Source: Ghiorsea sp.
GTDB taxonomy: Bacteria > Pseudomonadota > Zetaproteobacteria > Mariprofundales > Mariprofundaceae
Direction of reading: 5' to 3'
NCBI GenBank assembly: GCA_021772875.1
Contig: JAJFLD010000046.1
Span: 1 to 19,720 of the forward strand
DNA length: 19,720 nucleotides
Part shown: positions 6,932 to 14,466 of the stretch, piece after piece
How the letters are laid out: every line of letters begins with the position of its first letter
Numbering within the stretch: position 1 is the first letter of the stretch
Translations under genes and position numbers: made by a program
Notes under the pieces: generated by a model
Database searches by the model: none
Seen by the model: only the letters and a program-made list of their open reading frames with translations
Told to the model about the DNA's origin: nothing

Positions 6932-7713
6932 ATATTCTCATCATTGGTGATGTGCTGGGTAAAGCTGGGCGCAGAGCGTTACGCGATCATTTGCCGACTT
7001 TGATTGATGAACACCAAATTGATTTTTGTGTGGCCAATGGTGAAAACATTGCCGCAGGTTTTGGCACCACGCTTAAATTGGCCGATGAGTTGTTTAGTGT
7101 TGGTGTGGATGTAATAACCAATGGCAACCATTGCTGGGATCAACGAAGTTTTTTAGAAGATATTGAAGAAGATGATAGGTTTGTTCGCCCTGCAAATTTC
7201 TCAAAATATGCACCAGGTTTGGGTTGGACAATTCAAGAAACCAGAGATGGTTTTAAAGTGGCAGTGATTAATCTTATTGGTCAAGTTTTTATGGGCACTT
7301 GGGATTGCCCTTTTGAAGCGGCGGATAAGATTTTGGCAGAAATGCCCGATGATGTGCATGCAGTGGTTGTTGATTTGCATGCTGAAGCCACCAGTGAGAA
7401 GATGGGTATGGGCTGGTATTTGGATGGGCAAGTGTCTTTTGTTTACGGTACACATACCCATGTGCCAACATGTGATGAAATCATTCATCCAAGTGGCACG
7501 GCCTATCAAACAGATATTGGTATGACTGGCTCATACAATTCCATTATTGGTATGAAAAAAGAAGGTGCGCTCAAACGCATGATTCAGCGTTTGCCGCAGC
7601 GATTTGAAGCTGTTGAGCGTGGTGCAACCATATTTGCAACAAAAATAACAGTGAACCCAACAACTCGGCTGACCACGGACATACAACGCATCTGCATCCG
7701 ACCTGACGAATAA
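6916..7713 (+). CDS. YmdB-type metallophosphoesterase (TIGR00282 family)
   Basis: 265-residue cytoplasmic phosphoesterase with two-metal active site. Ligands visible: Asp12 in IIGDVLGKAGR, Asn40/Glu42/Asn43 in ANGEN, Asn70-His71 in TNGNHCWD, His in VDLHAEATSEK, and GTHTH (178-182). Known of the family: the Bacillus subtilis member of the same length hydrolyses 2',3'-cyclic nucleotides; it is not the macrodomain protein called YmdB in E. coli. Start: GGAG about 9 bases before the ATG, inside the end of the cyclo-ligase gene, so the two are coupled. The cyclo-ligase-YmdB pairing occurs in other proteobacteria. No clear terminator is seen in the 72 bases before the converging channel gene. Confidence 0.93.
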   Translation: MPDQLNILIIGDVLGKAGRRALRDHLPTLIDEHQIDFCVANGENIAAGFGTTLKLADELFSVGVDVITNGNHCWDQRSFLEDIEEDDRFVRPANFSKYAPGLGWTIQETRDGFKVAVINLIGQVFMGTWDCPFEAADKILAEMPDDVHAVVVDLHAEATSEKMGMGWYLDGQVSFVYGTHTHVPTCDEIIHPSGTAYQTDIGMTGSYNSIIGMKKEGALKRMIQRLPQRFEAVERGATIFATKITVNPTTRLTTDIQRICIRPDE

Positions 7714-7785
7714 GTTTGGGTGAAACCATTGAAAAGAATTAGCTGAAAGTGATGCGACTATCTCAGTAAGTTAAGGTGATAATCA

Positions 7786-8802
7786 TTATTCTTCGTCTGT
7801 AAACAAATCAATATCATCGGATTGATCCTGACCACAATGTGGGCAAAATACATATTCTGATGAAATGGGCTTTGCGCAATCAAAACATTTGTTGGTCATA
7901 TTCACCATACGCCCAACCCTTACTGCAATCACCGCAGTCATCATGGCTACCACACAGATACCAATGAGAATCAGGGTAGCGCCTAAGAACATGCCTCCAG
8001 TTGAGCGGGGCACAAGATCGCCATAACCGACAGTACTCATGGTGACAAGGCTCCACCATGAGCCGATAAAGGCGTTTTGAAAAGTTTCTGGCTCAATCAT
8101 ATGGGCAAGATTGCCAGTGAAAACGGATACCGCTGCAATGGTTGCCAATACAGCAAAAATCATACCCTTAGCATCAGACACAGAGCGCAGTAGTGTGGCT
8201 AAGATGGGAAAAAATTGACCTAGGCGGAAAATTCGGAAAAGACGAAGCAAACGCATAACAGCTGAGCCTGGGTTACCAAAGAGTAGTGGTAGCACAGTTA
8301 GAAAATCAATGATGCCATAAAGCCCGAAGATGTATTGTAGGCGTTTTTTGGCAGCGTATACACGCAATAGATATTCAACCAGAAAGATGTACAACACAAT
8401 CACTTGGAATGAAACAATGTGTTCACCCCAATCTTGGCTAATTTCAGGCAAAGTATTAAGCATTGAAAAAGCTACAGTTATAACAATCAAAGCCAAAATA
8501 GCATAATTGACTATCTTTCCACCCAAATGTGTCATATTAAATAGATAGTCATTTAATACTTTTCTTATTTTTCTAGATTCCTTGTGTTGTGTATCTGACG
8601 CCAATTGTTCTGCCACAGCAGCTTGCTGCATAGCTTCTATGGATAGCGGAGATTCAGATGTTGCATCCGCAGCAGCTTGTTCTTCTAGAGCTTCGCGTTG
8701 CATGCGTTGCATTGGTGTTTCCTCAACAGGGTTTGCATCCGCAGCAGCTTGTTCTTCTAGAGCTTCGCGTTGCATACGCTGCATTGGCGTTTCAGAAGCC
8801 AT
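7786..8802 (-). CDS. Voltage-gated-type potassium channel with zinc-ribbon tail
   Basis: 338-residue inner-membrane ion channel. Order of parts: residues 4-50 hold two copies of a ~20-residue peptide starting ETPMQRMQREALEEQ with a 24-residue period, then a decayed third copy (~51-70); S1 ~98-115, S2 ~133-150, S3 ~163-175, an arginine-bearing S4 (MRLLRLFRIFRLGQF, 183-197), S5 ~213-230, the K+ selectivity filter TVGYGD (257-262), S6 ~271-297; a cytoplasmic zinc ribbon with Cys306, 309, 320 and 323; and an acidic tail with DDIDLF. The filter shows K+ selectivity; voltage gating is inferred from S4. No clear ribosome-binding site precedes the ATG. It is divergent from the chemotaxis operon. Confidence 0.92.
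   Translation of the reverse strand: MASETPMQRMQREALEEQAAADANPVEETPMQRMQREALEEQAAADATSESPLSIEAMQQAAVAEQLASDTQHKESRKIRKVLNDYLFNMTHLGGKIVNYAILALIVITVAFSMLNTLPEISQDWGEHIVSFQVIVLYIFLVEYLLRVYAAKKRLQYIFGLYGIIDFLTVLPLLFGNPGSAVMRLLRLFRIFRLGQFFPILATLLRSVSDAKGMIFAVLATIAAVSVFTGNLAHMIEPETFQNAFIGSWWSLVTMSTVGYGDLVPRSTGGMFLGATLILIGICVVAMMTAVIAVRVGRMVNMTNKCFDCAKPISSEYVFCPHCGQDQSDDIDLFTDEE
8661..8793 (-). repeat. Tandem 61-bp repeat encoding the channel N-terminal peptide
   Basis: Two direct copies, 8661-8721 and 8733-8793, separated by 11 bases (72-bp period). They differ at three bases (positions 4, 7 and 16 of the 3' third on the plus strand); all three are silent in the channel frame (Thr ACA/ACG, Gln CAA/CAG, Arg CGC/CGT). 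The peptide copies are therefore identical. Confidence 0.9.
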
Positions 8803-8945
8803 GGTTAAGACTTTGTTTATAACAAGTTTTATTTTTCATCATGCAACCTCAAGACTATTTTTATCAAGAACTTCATTTGGGGTAAGCAATAATCATACCT
8901 ATTTTTTATAGGGCTGTTTACGAAGGATGAAATTTAGAGGTTTAT

Positions 8946-8973
8946 AAGCGCTTTATGTGGGGTTAAAGCGCTT
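8946..8973. promoter_or_regulatory. Perfect inverted repeat, candidate activator or operator site
   Basis: AAGCGCTTTA (8946-8955) and TAAAGCGCTT (8964-8973) are exact reverse complements around 8 bases (TGTGGGGT). Each arm also contains the self-complementary octamer AAGCGCTT; the two octamers are 20 bp apart, about two helical turns. No T run follows, so it is not a terminator. Its centre lies about 100 bp upstream of the expected start of a sigma54 promoter, the usual distance of an enhancer-binding-protein site. Binding protein unknown. Confidence 0.5.
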
Positions 8974-9031
8974 GTTCAGCGTTTATAGTTTATCGACCAA
9001 GACCGCTTATTGAACATAAAGAAAATCATAG

Positions 9032-9048
9032 TTGGCTTGATCCTTGCT
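9032..9048 (+). promoter_or_regulatory. Candidate sigma54 (RpoN) -24/-12 promoter of the chemotaxis operon
   Basis: The element reads TTGGC-TTGATCC-TTGCT. The invariant GG (9034-9035) and GC (9046-9047) are separated by exactly 10 bases, as in the consensus TGGCAC-N5-TTGC. Transcription would begin near 9058-9060, leaving a ~20-base leader with GGAGG 4 bases before the cheY ATG. The ACG part of the consensus is degenerate. No sigma70 promoter of comparable quality is visible nearer to cheY. Confidence 0.45.
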
Positions 9049-9078
9049 TTTTATGCCCAGTGGTATGCTGGAGGTTCA

Positions 9079-9444
9079 ATGGCAAAAGTATTGATAGCAG
9101 ATGATATGGCAAGCATGAGGAAAATGGTTGCCTTTACGTTGGAAAGTTCAGGGCATGAAGTTGTTCAAGCTGATGATGGTGATGTGGCACTGAAAATAGC
9201 TCAGCAACAAAGTGGTTTCGATTTGGTGATTACAGATGTCAATATGCCGAACATGGATGGCATAACTTTGACGCAAGAGTTGCGTGCAATCCCCGCATTA
9301 AAGTTTACGCCCATTTTATTGCTTACCACAGAAGCAGGCAAAGAAAAAAAGATGGAAGGCAAGGCAGCAGGTGCTACAGGTTGGTTGGTTAAACCTTTTG
9401 ACCCCGATAAATTGTTGATGACCATCAAAAAAGTGTTGCGATAG
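9079..9444 (+). CDS. cheY: Chemotaxis response regulator CheY
   Basis: 121-residue single receiver domain without output domain. Acidic pocket Asp8-Asp9, phospho-acceptor Asp53 (ITDVNMPNMDG), Thr83 (LLLTTEA) and Lys105 (VKPF) are all present, so it should be an active phospho-switch. Known role: CheA phosphorylates it, and CheY-P binds the motor or another output. The start at 9079 is set by GGAGG four bases upstream and by the normal receiver beginning (MAKVLIADD); the longer frame from 9010 is rejected. First gene of the che operon; cheA starts 8 bases after its stop. Confidence 0.95.
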   Translation: MAKVLIADDMASMRKMVAFTLESSGHEVVQADDGDVALKIAQQQSGFDLVITDVNMPNMDGITLTQELRAIPALKFTPILLLTTEAGKEKKMEGKAAGATGWLVKPFDPDKLLMTIKKVLR

Positions 9445-9452
9445 GTTTTCTG

Positions 9453-11507
9453 ATGAGTATTGATCTTGAGCAATTTAAACAGATTTTCTTCGAGGAAAGC
9501 TTTGAAGGTTTAGAAACCATGGAAACAGGGCTTCTTAGCATGAAAGATGGCGAAACAGATTTGGATATCGTGAATGATATTTTCAGAGCTGCCCACTCTA
9601 TCAAAGGTGGTAGTGCGACCTTCGGATTTAATGCGGTAGCCTCTTTTACCCATGTGATGGAAGGTTTATTGGATGAAATGCGGGAGGGCAAGAGGCAGGC
9701 CGATCCGGATGTAATTAATATCCTACTTGAATCAGTTGATGAAATAAGCTCTTTGATGACAGCCTACCAAAATCAAGAGGAACCCAATGTTGAGCAGGCA
9801 CAATTATTACAGAAAAAATTAGAAAATATTTTTAGTGCGGGTGATGATGAAGCTGGGGGTGTCAACACTTCAACAGCGGATCAAGGCGAGGAAAACCGTT
9901 GCTTGGGCTGGCATGTTGAATTTGCGCCACATGATAATTTATTGCTTACAGGAAACGACCCACTTTTGATGCTGGCTGAGCTGGGGTATTTGGGTGAGAT
10001 GTCGATGCAGATGCACGATGAAAAACTCCCTGCTTTTGCGGATATGGATCCTGAAGTATGTTATTTGAAATGGATTGTAGATGTCTTAAATGCCACAGAT
10101 CATGATCCCATAGAAGAAGAGCAAATCACTGAAATTTTTGAATGGGTTGAAGACGAATGTGATTTAAATATCACAGGCATTTACCCTGAACGCAAAAGCG
10201 AGGATCGCCGACTGGGTGACCGCAGAATAGAAAGTGAACAAACAGATAGGCGTCAGGCAGATAGAAGAGAAGGGGCACGCCGCCCCACTGATAAAGCTGC
10301 GACTGCACAGCCAACAAACATCCGTGTAGATACCAATCGCATTGATGCACTCATCGATATGGTTGGAGAGCTGGTTATTACACAATCTATGCTTGGCCAA
10401 TTGGGTGAGGATTTTGAGATAAGCAAACTTGGCCGCTTGCGTGAAGGCTTGGAAGAGCTGCAACGTAATTCCCGCGAGATTCAAGAAGCTGTGATGAAGG
10501 TGAGAATGCAGCCTATTTCATTTGCCTTCAATCGTTTTCCTAGGATGGTGCATGATTTAAGTCAGAAGCTGGATAAAAAGATTCGTCTTGAATTGGTTGG
10601 TGAAGACACCGAGATGGACAAGACAGTGATGGAAAAAATCAATGACCCATTGGTTCATCTGGTTCGAAACTCACTTGATCATGGTTTAGAAGGGCCTGAA
10701 GAGCGCTTAGCTGCGGGTAAGGATGAAGAGGGCACTGTGTGCCTCAAAGCCTTCCATCAGGGAGGTAGCATCGTTGTAGAGGTGTCTGATGATGGTCGTG
10801 GGTTAGATCGCGACAGACTTTTTGCCAAAGGTGTTGAACGTGGACTCATTAAGGAAACAGATGTTCTAAGCGATGAGCAAGTTTATATGTTGCTCTTTGC
10901 TGCCGGTTTTTCCACGGCTGAACAACTTAGTGACATATCTGGTCGTGGTGTTGGTTTGGATGTGGTGCGGCGTAATATTGAGAGCTTGGGTGGCAACACC
11001 GATGTACGTTCCACGCTGGGCGAAGGTACGGTATTTACGATTCGTTTGCCCTTAACATTGGCTGTGCTGGATGGGCAATTGCTCAAAGCTGGTGGTCAAA
11101 CATATGTGCTGCCATTGAATGCTATTATTGAGAGCCTACAAGTAGATGCTGCTTCGGTGAGCACACTTGCAGGTGACACAAAAATGTATTTATTGCGTGA
11201 TGCATATATTCCTATGATTAGTTTATCAATGTTGTTTGGCACAACACTTTCGCCATCATCTGATTCAAATAAAACAGACACCTTACTTATTATTGTTGAA
11301 TGGGCAGATAAGTGTATTGGCCTTTTGGTTGATGAATTATTGGGTCAGCAACAGGTGGTGATTAAAAGCTTAGAAACAAATTACCAACGTGTAGCAGGAT
11401 TGTCTGGGGCAACTATTCTAGGTGACGGCACAGTGTCGTTAATCCTTGATATTTCAGGTTTGATTGAAATGTCAGCCAAGGTGCACGAAGGCATTGCCCA
11501 ACAATGA
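9453..11507 (+). CDS. cheA: Chemotaxis histidine kinase CheA
   Basis: 684-residue cytoplasmic kinase that binds receptors with CheW and phosphorylates CheY and CheB. P1 Hpt domain with His48 in AAHSIKGGSA; a P2-like region (~150-245, WHVEFAPHDN...FEWVEDEC); a hydrophilic linker (~251-283) with repeated DRR triplets; the P3 dimerisation helices; the P4 ATPase with N box HLVRNSLDHG (402-411), G1 DDGRG (446-450) and G2 GRGVGLDVV (from 497); and a C-terminal P5 CheW-like domain. All catalytic residues are present. The length is typical. It follows cheY by 8 bases. Confidence 0.97.
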   Translation: MSIDLEQFKQIFFEESFEGLETMETGLLSMKDGETDLDIVNDIFRAAHSIKGGSATFGFNAVASFTHVMEGLLDEMREGKRQADPDVINILLESVDEISSLMTAYQNQEEPNVEQAQLLQKKLENIFSAGDDEAGGVNTSTADQGEENRCLGWHVEFAPHDNLLLTGNDPLLMLAELGYLGEMSMQMHDEKLPAFADMDPEVCYLKWIVDVLNATDHDPIEEEQITEIFEWVEDECDLNITGIYPERKSEDRRLGDRRIESEQTDRRQADRREGARRPTDKAATAQPTNIRVDTNRIDALIDMVGELVITQSMLGQLGEDFEISKLGRLREGLEELQRNSREIQEAVMKVRMQPISFAFNRFPRMVHDLSQKLDKKIRLELVGEDTEMDKTVMEKINDPLVHLVRNSLDHGLEGPEERLAAGKDEEGTVCLKAFHQGGSIVVEVSDDGRGLDRDRLFAKGVERGLIKETDVLSDEQVYMLLFAAGFSTAEQLSDISGRGVGLDVVRRNIESLGGNTDVRSTLGEGTVFTIRLPLTLAVLDGQLLKAGGQTYVLPLNAIIESLQVDAASVSTLAGDTKMYLLRDAYIPMISLSMLFGTTLSPSSDSNKTDTLLIIVEWADKCIGLLVDELLGQQQVVIKSLETNYQRVAGLSGATILGDGTVSLILDISGLIEMSAKVHEGIAQQ

Positions 11508-11571
11508 TGTTGAAGACCCAAAATAAACAGCTGACTAAAACCCTTAAGCGATATCAAAGCAGGAGAACAAT

Positions 11572-12090
11572 ATGGAAGCAATAGCGAGTATTGATAGCTC
11601 AGATAACCAATATCTTACCTTTATGTTGGCCGATGAGGAATATGGTGTTGATATCTTAACCGTGCAGGAATTACGAGGTTGGGAACCTACCACCCCCATT
11701 CCAAACACACCTTCTTATGTGCTGGGGGTGATTAATTTGCGCGGCGTGGTGATTCCTATCGTTGATTTAAGAAATCGTTTTGGTTTGGAACATATGGAAT
11801 ATGGGCCAACTACGGTGGTTGTGATTGTTAAAGTTCAAGAGAAAGGCAAGGAACGCATCCTTGGTATTGTTGTTGATGCTGTTTCGGAAGTGTATGACAT
11901 CGGCAAAGCTGATATGCAGCCACCACCTGAAATGGATGGTGCAATTTCTATTGATTTCGTGACGGGTCTTGCAACGATGAATGAGAAAATGGTCATTCTA
12001 CTTGATATTAATCGACTTGTTCATGAAGGCATTCTTTCCAAAGCGAAAGAAGTGCCAACTGAAGCCGAAGAGGCTAAAGAACATGTTTGA
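11572..12090 (+). CDS. cheW: Chemotaxis coupling protein CheW
   Basis: 172-residue adaptor of two intertwined beta-barrels that links CheA to receptors. Family features: QYLTFMLADEEYGVDILTVQEL near the N-terminus (shortened to key residues: F, L, YG-DI, V-E), IPNTPSYVLGVINLRGVVIPIVDLR, and GIVVDAVSEV. The C-terminal ~15 residues after the second barrel are acidic and probably disordered. AGGAG lies 6 bases upstream of the ATG. It is separated from cheA by 64 bases without a terminator. Confidence 0.96.
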   Translation: MEAIASIDSSDNQYLTFMLADEEYGVDILTVQELRGWEPTTPIPNTPSYVLGVINLRGVVIPIVDLRNRFGLEHMEYGPTTVVVIVKVQEKGKERILGIVVDAVSEVYDIGKADMQPPPEMDGAISIDFVTGLATMNEKMVILLDINRLVHEGILSKAKEVPTEAEEAKEHV

Positions 12091-12177
12091 GGTCGTGGTC
12101 ATGAAACCATTCAAACCACATGCAGTCACAAAGCTTCGAATGATAACGTTTGATAACAACCGCAAAGGAGATGCACG

Positions 12178-14412
12178 ATGAATCATTTATTAGGTAAAAT
12201 TTCAGTGGGTAACAAACTGTTACTGCTTGGTGTGATGTTTGCAACCACACTTATTGGTATTGTAACTTACACAGTGTTGACGTTGCAGCAACAAGAAGAG
12301 GATTCTACAATCATCAATGTCGCAGGCCTTGAAAGTACGATGATACAAAAGTATGTCAAAGAGGTGTTAGAAGACATCAATGATAATGAAGGGCATCATA
12401 AATCAGAAAAAACTGCAGAACTATTTGAACTCTCATTAAAAGCACTTCGATATGGTGGAGAAACATTCACCGATTGGCAGATGACCAAGTCGGTTTATAT
12501 CAGTGCAAATACGGATGCAAAAATAGAAGAACAATTATCGGATGTTCATAAGTATTGGGGTGAATTAAAAGTAGCGGTAGAGGCGTTGCGTGTTGCGCGA
12601 AGTGGCTCGGCACAATTTGCCAAACAAACAAAGTTGGTGCGTGAGTTAAACTTAGAAGCCTTGGATCATATGGATCAGGCCGTTGCGATGATTGCTGCAG
12701 TTGCACGATCGCATGTGACAACCATGGAAAAGCTTGAATGGATTATCCTTGCGGTTGCTTTGTTAGTTGGTTTTGTTGTTATCTTTTTGATAGCAAAGGG
12801 TATTACCGGGCCACTTAATCAAGCCGTTGCGATAGCTGCAAATATTACGGCGGGAAATTTGAAGCAAGATGATTTAAACAATGAGGCAATAACAGCTAGT
12901 GATGAGTTGGGAGTGTTGTTACGCTCTTTAAATGAAGCCCGTAGCAAGCTCGCCACAGCCTTGAGCGATGAAATTGCTCCTGTATTACAATCTGCACAAA
13001 AAGGTGATTTAACGCAACGCATTGATATCCAAGGCAAGCAAGGTTTTTACTTGGAATTGGCCAGTGCCACCAACGAGTTGCTGGAGCAAGTCAATCAAGC
13101 TATCAATGATACTGTTTCTGGCTTAAAAGCATTAGAAGCTGGGCAATTGGATCATCGCATTACCACCGAATATGAAGGTGCTTTTGATGTTATCAAACAA
13201 ACAGCCAACAACACAGCAGAAAAATTAGACAGTGTTTTGAATGATGAAACAGCCCCTGTATTACAGGCTGCACAAAAAGGTGACTTAAATCAGCGCATTG
13301 AAACCCGAGGTAAACAAGGTTTTTATTTGCAATTGGCCAGTGCGGTCAATGAGTTGCTCACGCAAATGAGCCAAGCTATCAATGACACTGTTGCTGGCCT
13401 CAAAGCTTTAGAGGCGGGCAAATTAACCCATCGTATTACAACGGTATATGAAGGTGATTTTGATGCCATCAAACAAGCCAATAATAATACGGCGCAAAAA
13501 TTAGCTGAGATTATTGGTAATGTGAGCGCAACAGCTGAAGAGGTGAATACGGGTTCGAGTGAAATCGCCGAAGGCAATAATACTTTAAGTGCACGCACGC
13601 AAGAACAGGCGGCAGCATTGGAAGAAACGGCAGCCAGCATCGAAGAAATTACAGGTACAGTACAACAAACTGCCGATAACTCGCGTCAGGCAAATCAATT
13701 GGCAACCAATGCCAGAGGTCAAGCTGAAAAAGGTGGCGAAGTTGCTACTAGAACGGTGGAAGCTATGGCGGAAATCAATAGCAGTAGCCGTAAAATTGCC
13801 GACATCATTGGTGTGATTGATGAAATTGCTTTTCAAACCAATTTGCTTGCTTTGAATGCAGCCGTGGAAGCAGCACGTGCTGGTGAACAAGGCCGTGGTT
13901 TCGCGGTAGTAGCAGGAGAGGTACGCTCACTTGCGCAACGCTCTGCCGAAGCGGCTAAAGAGATTAAAGTATTGATCAATCAGAGTGTTGCCAGTGTTGA
14001 GTCTGGAAGCAAGTTGGTGGATGAATCAAGTTCTGCACTTACGGAAATTGTCAGTGCAGTCAGCAAAGTGGGCGATATTATTGCCGAAATTGCGGCGGCA
14101 AGTGTGGAGCAGACCAGTGGTATTGATCAGATCAATAAAGCTGTGGCGCAGCTAGATGCGGGAACACAGCAGAACACAGCCATGGTGGAAGAATCCGCCG
14201 CAGCCAGTCAAATGCTTAACGATCAGGCCATTAATTTGCGTCAGCAAGTAGCAATGTTTGATCTTGGTAGTGAGTCAGGCCTTAGGTCAACAGGCTCCCC
14301 TTCAAAAAATAAAACCAAATCAAAGGTATCGACCCAACCAATGGCGAGCCCAAAACCTCGACCTAAACAAAGTAAATCCAATGGCAAAGATGATGTGTGG
14401 GAAGAATTTTAG
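12178..14412 (+). CDS. Methyl-accepting chemotaxis receptor with PilJ-like sensor and repeated HAMP modules
   Basis: 744-residue membrane receptor. TM1 ~13-36; periplasmic helical domain ~37-186 with INVAGLESTMIQK and later YWGEL, resembling PilJ/NIT-like sensors; TM2 ~187-208; HAMP ~209-260; two near-identical 92-residue modules (267-358 and 359-450), each made of two HAMP-like halves; the methylation region with QEQAAALEETAASIEE (476-491); and the CheA/CheW-binding tip IDEIAFQTNLLALNAAVEAARAGEQ (key part 547-571). The C-terminus is a flexible Lys/Ser/Pro linker ending in VWEEF, which fits the pentapeptide tether for CheR/CheB. AAAGGAG precedes the ATG. The ligand is unknown. It is the only receptor in the window and lies between cheW and cheR, so it is the likely cognate input. 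Confidence 0.94.
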   Translation: MNHLLGKISVGNKLLLLGVMFATTLIGIVTYTVLTLQQQEEDSTIINVAGLESTMIQKYVKEVLEDINDNEGHHKSEKTAELFELSLKALRYGGETFTDWQMTKSVYISANTDAKIEEQLSDVHKYWGELKVAVEALRVARSGSAQFAKQTKLVRELNLEALDHMDQAVAMIAAVARSHVTTMEKLEWIILAVALLVGFVVIFLIAKGITGPLNQAVAIAANITAGNLKQDDLNNEAITASDELGVLLRSLNEARSKLATALSDEIAPVLQSAQKGDLTQRIDIQGKQGFYLELASATNELLEQVNQAINDTVSGLKALEAGQLDHRITTEYEGAFDVIKQTANNTAEKLDSVLNDETAPVLQAAQKGDLNQRIETRGKQGFYLQLASAVNELLTQMSQAINDTVAGLKALEAGKLTHRITTVYEGDFDAIKQANNNTAQKLAEIIGNVSATAEEVNTGSSEIAEGNNTLSARTQEQAAALEETAASIEEITGTVQQTADNSRQANQLATNARGQAEKGGEVATRTVEAMAEINSSSRKIADIIGVIDEIAFQTNLLALNAAVEAARAGEQGRGFAVVAGEVRSLAQRSAEAAKEIKVLINQSVASVESGSKLVDESSSALTEIVSAVSKVGDIIAEIAAASVEQTSGIDQINKAVAQLDAGTQQNTAMVEESAAASQMLNDQAINLRQQVAMFDLGSESGLRSTGSPSKNKTKSKVSTQPMASPKPRPKQSKSNGKDDVWEEF
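12976..13527 (+). repeat. Tandem 276-bp duplication inside the receptor gene
   Basis: Units at 12976-13251 and 13252-13527 encode two 92-residue modules, each starting APVLQ-AQKGDL and continuing through GKQGFYL, INDTV-GLKALEAG and HRITT-YEG. The DNA is similar but not identical, with many third-position changes, so the duplication is not very recent. Confidence 0.88.
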
Positions 14413-14466
14413 AAATGAAGGGAGTATTTACATTACGATTAACGTGGTTTAGCCAGGAGGTATTGT

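Larger units (their letters stand above)
8803..9078. other. Divergent regulatory region between channel gene and cheY
   Basis: 276 bases with no convincing gene. A frame open from a TTG at 9010 into cheY has no ribosome-binding site and would add a hydrophobic stretch to CheY, so I treat it as untranslated. The region holds a small CCTAT/ATAGG dyad (8898-8912), the perfect AAGCGCTTTA palindrome (8946-8973), a sigma54-type element (9032-9048) and the GGAGG ribosome-binding site of cheY (9070-9074). Confidence 0.7.

Noticed and set aside
7777..7791. TGATAATCATTATTC resembles a Fur box.
   Set aside because: It lies at the shared 3' ends of two converging genes and overlaps the channel stop codon, so it is not in a promoter position; AT-rich chance match is likely.
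9010..9078. N-terminal extension of CheY from a TTG, giving a hydrophobic leader.
   Set aside because: There is no ribosome-binding site at 9010, the ATG at 9079 has GGAGG and gives the normal receiver start, and a sigma54 element lies within the extension.
12129..12156. CAAAGCTT...TTTGATAA upstream of the receptor looks like a sigma28 promoter.
   Set aside because: The -10 half matches only GATAA, the spacing is one base off, and the transcript would begin at the ribosome-binding site.
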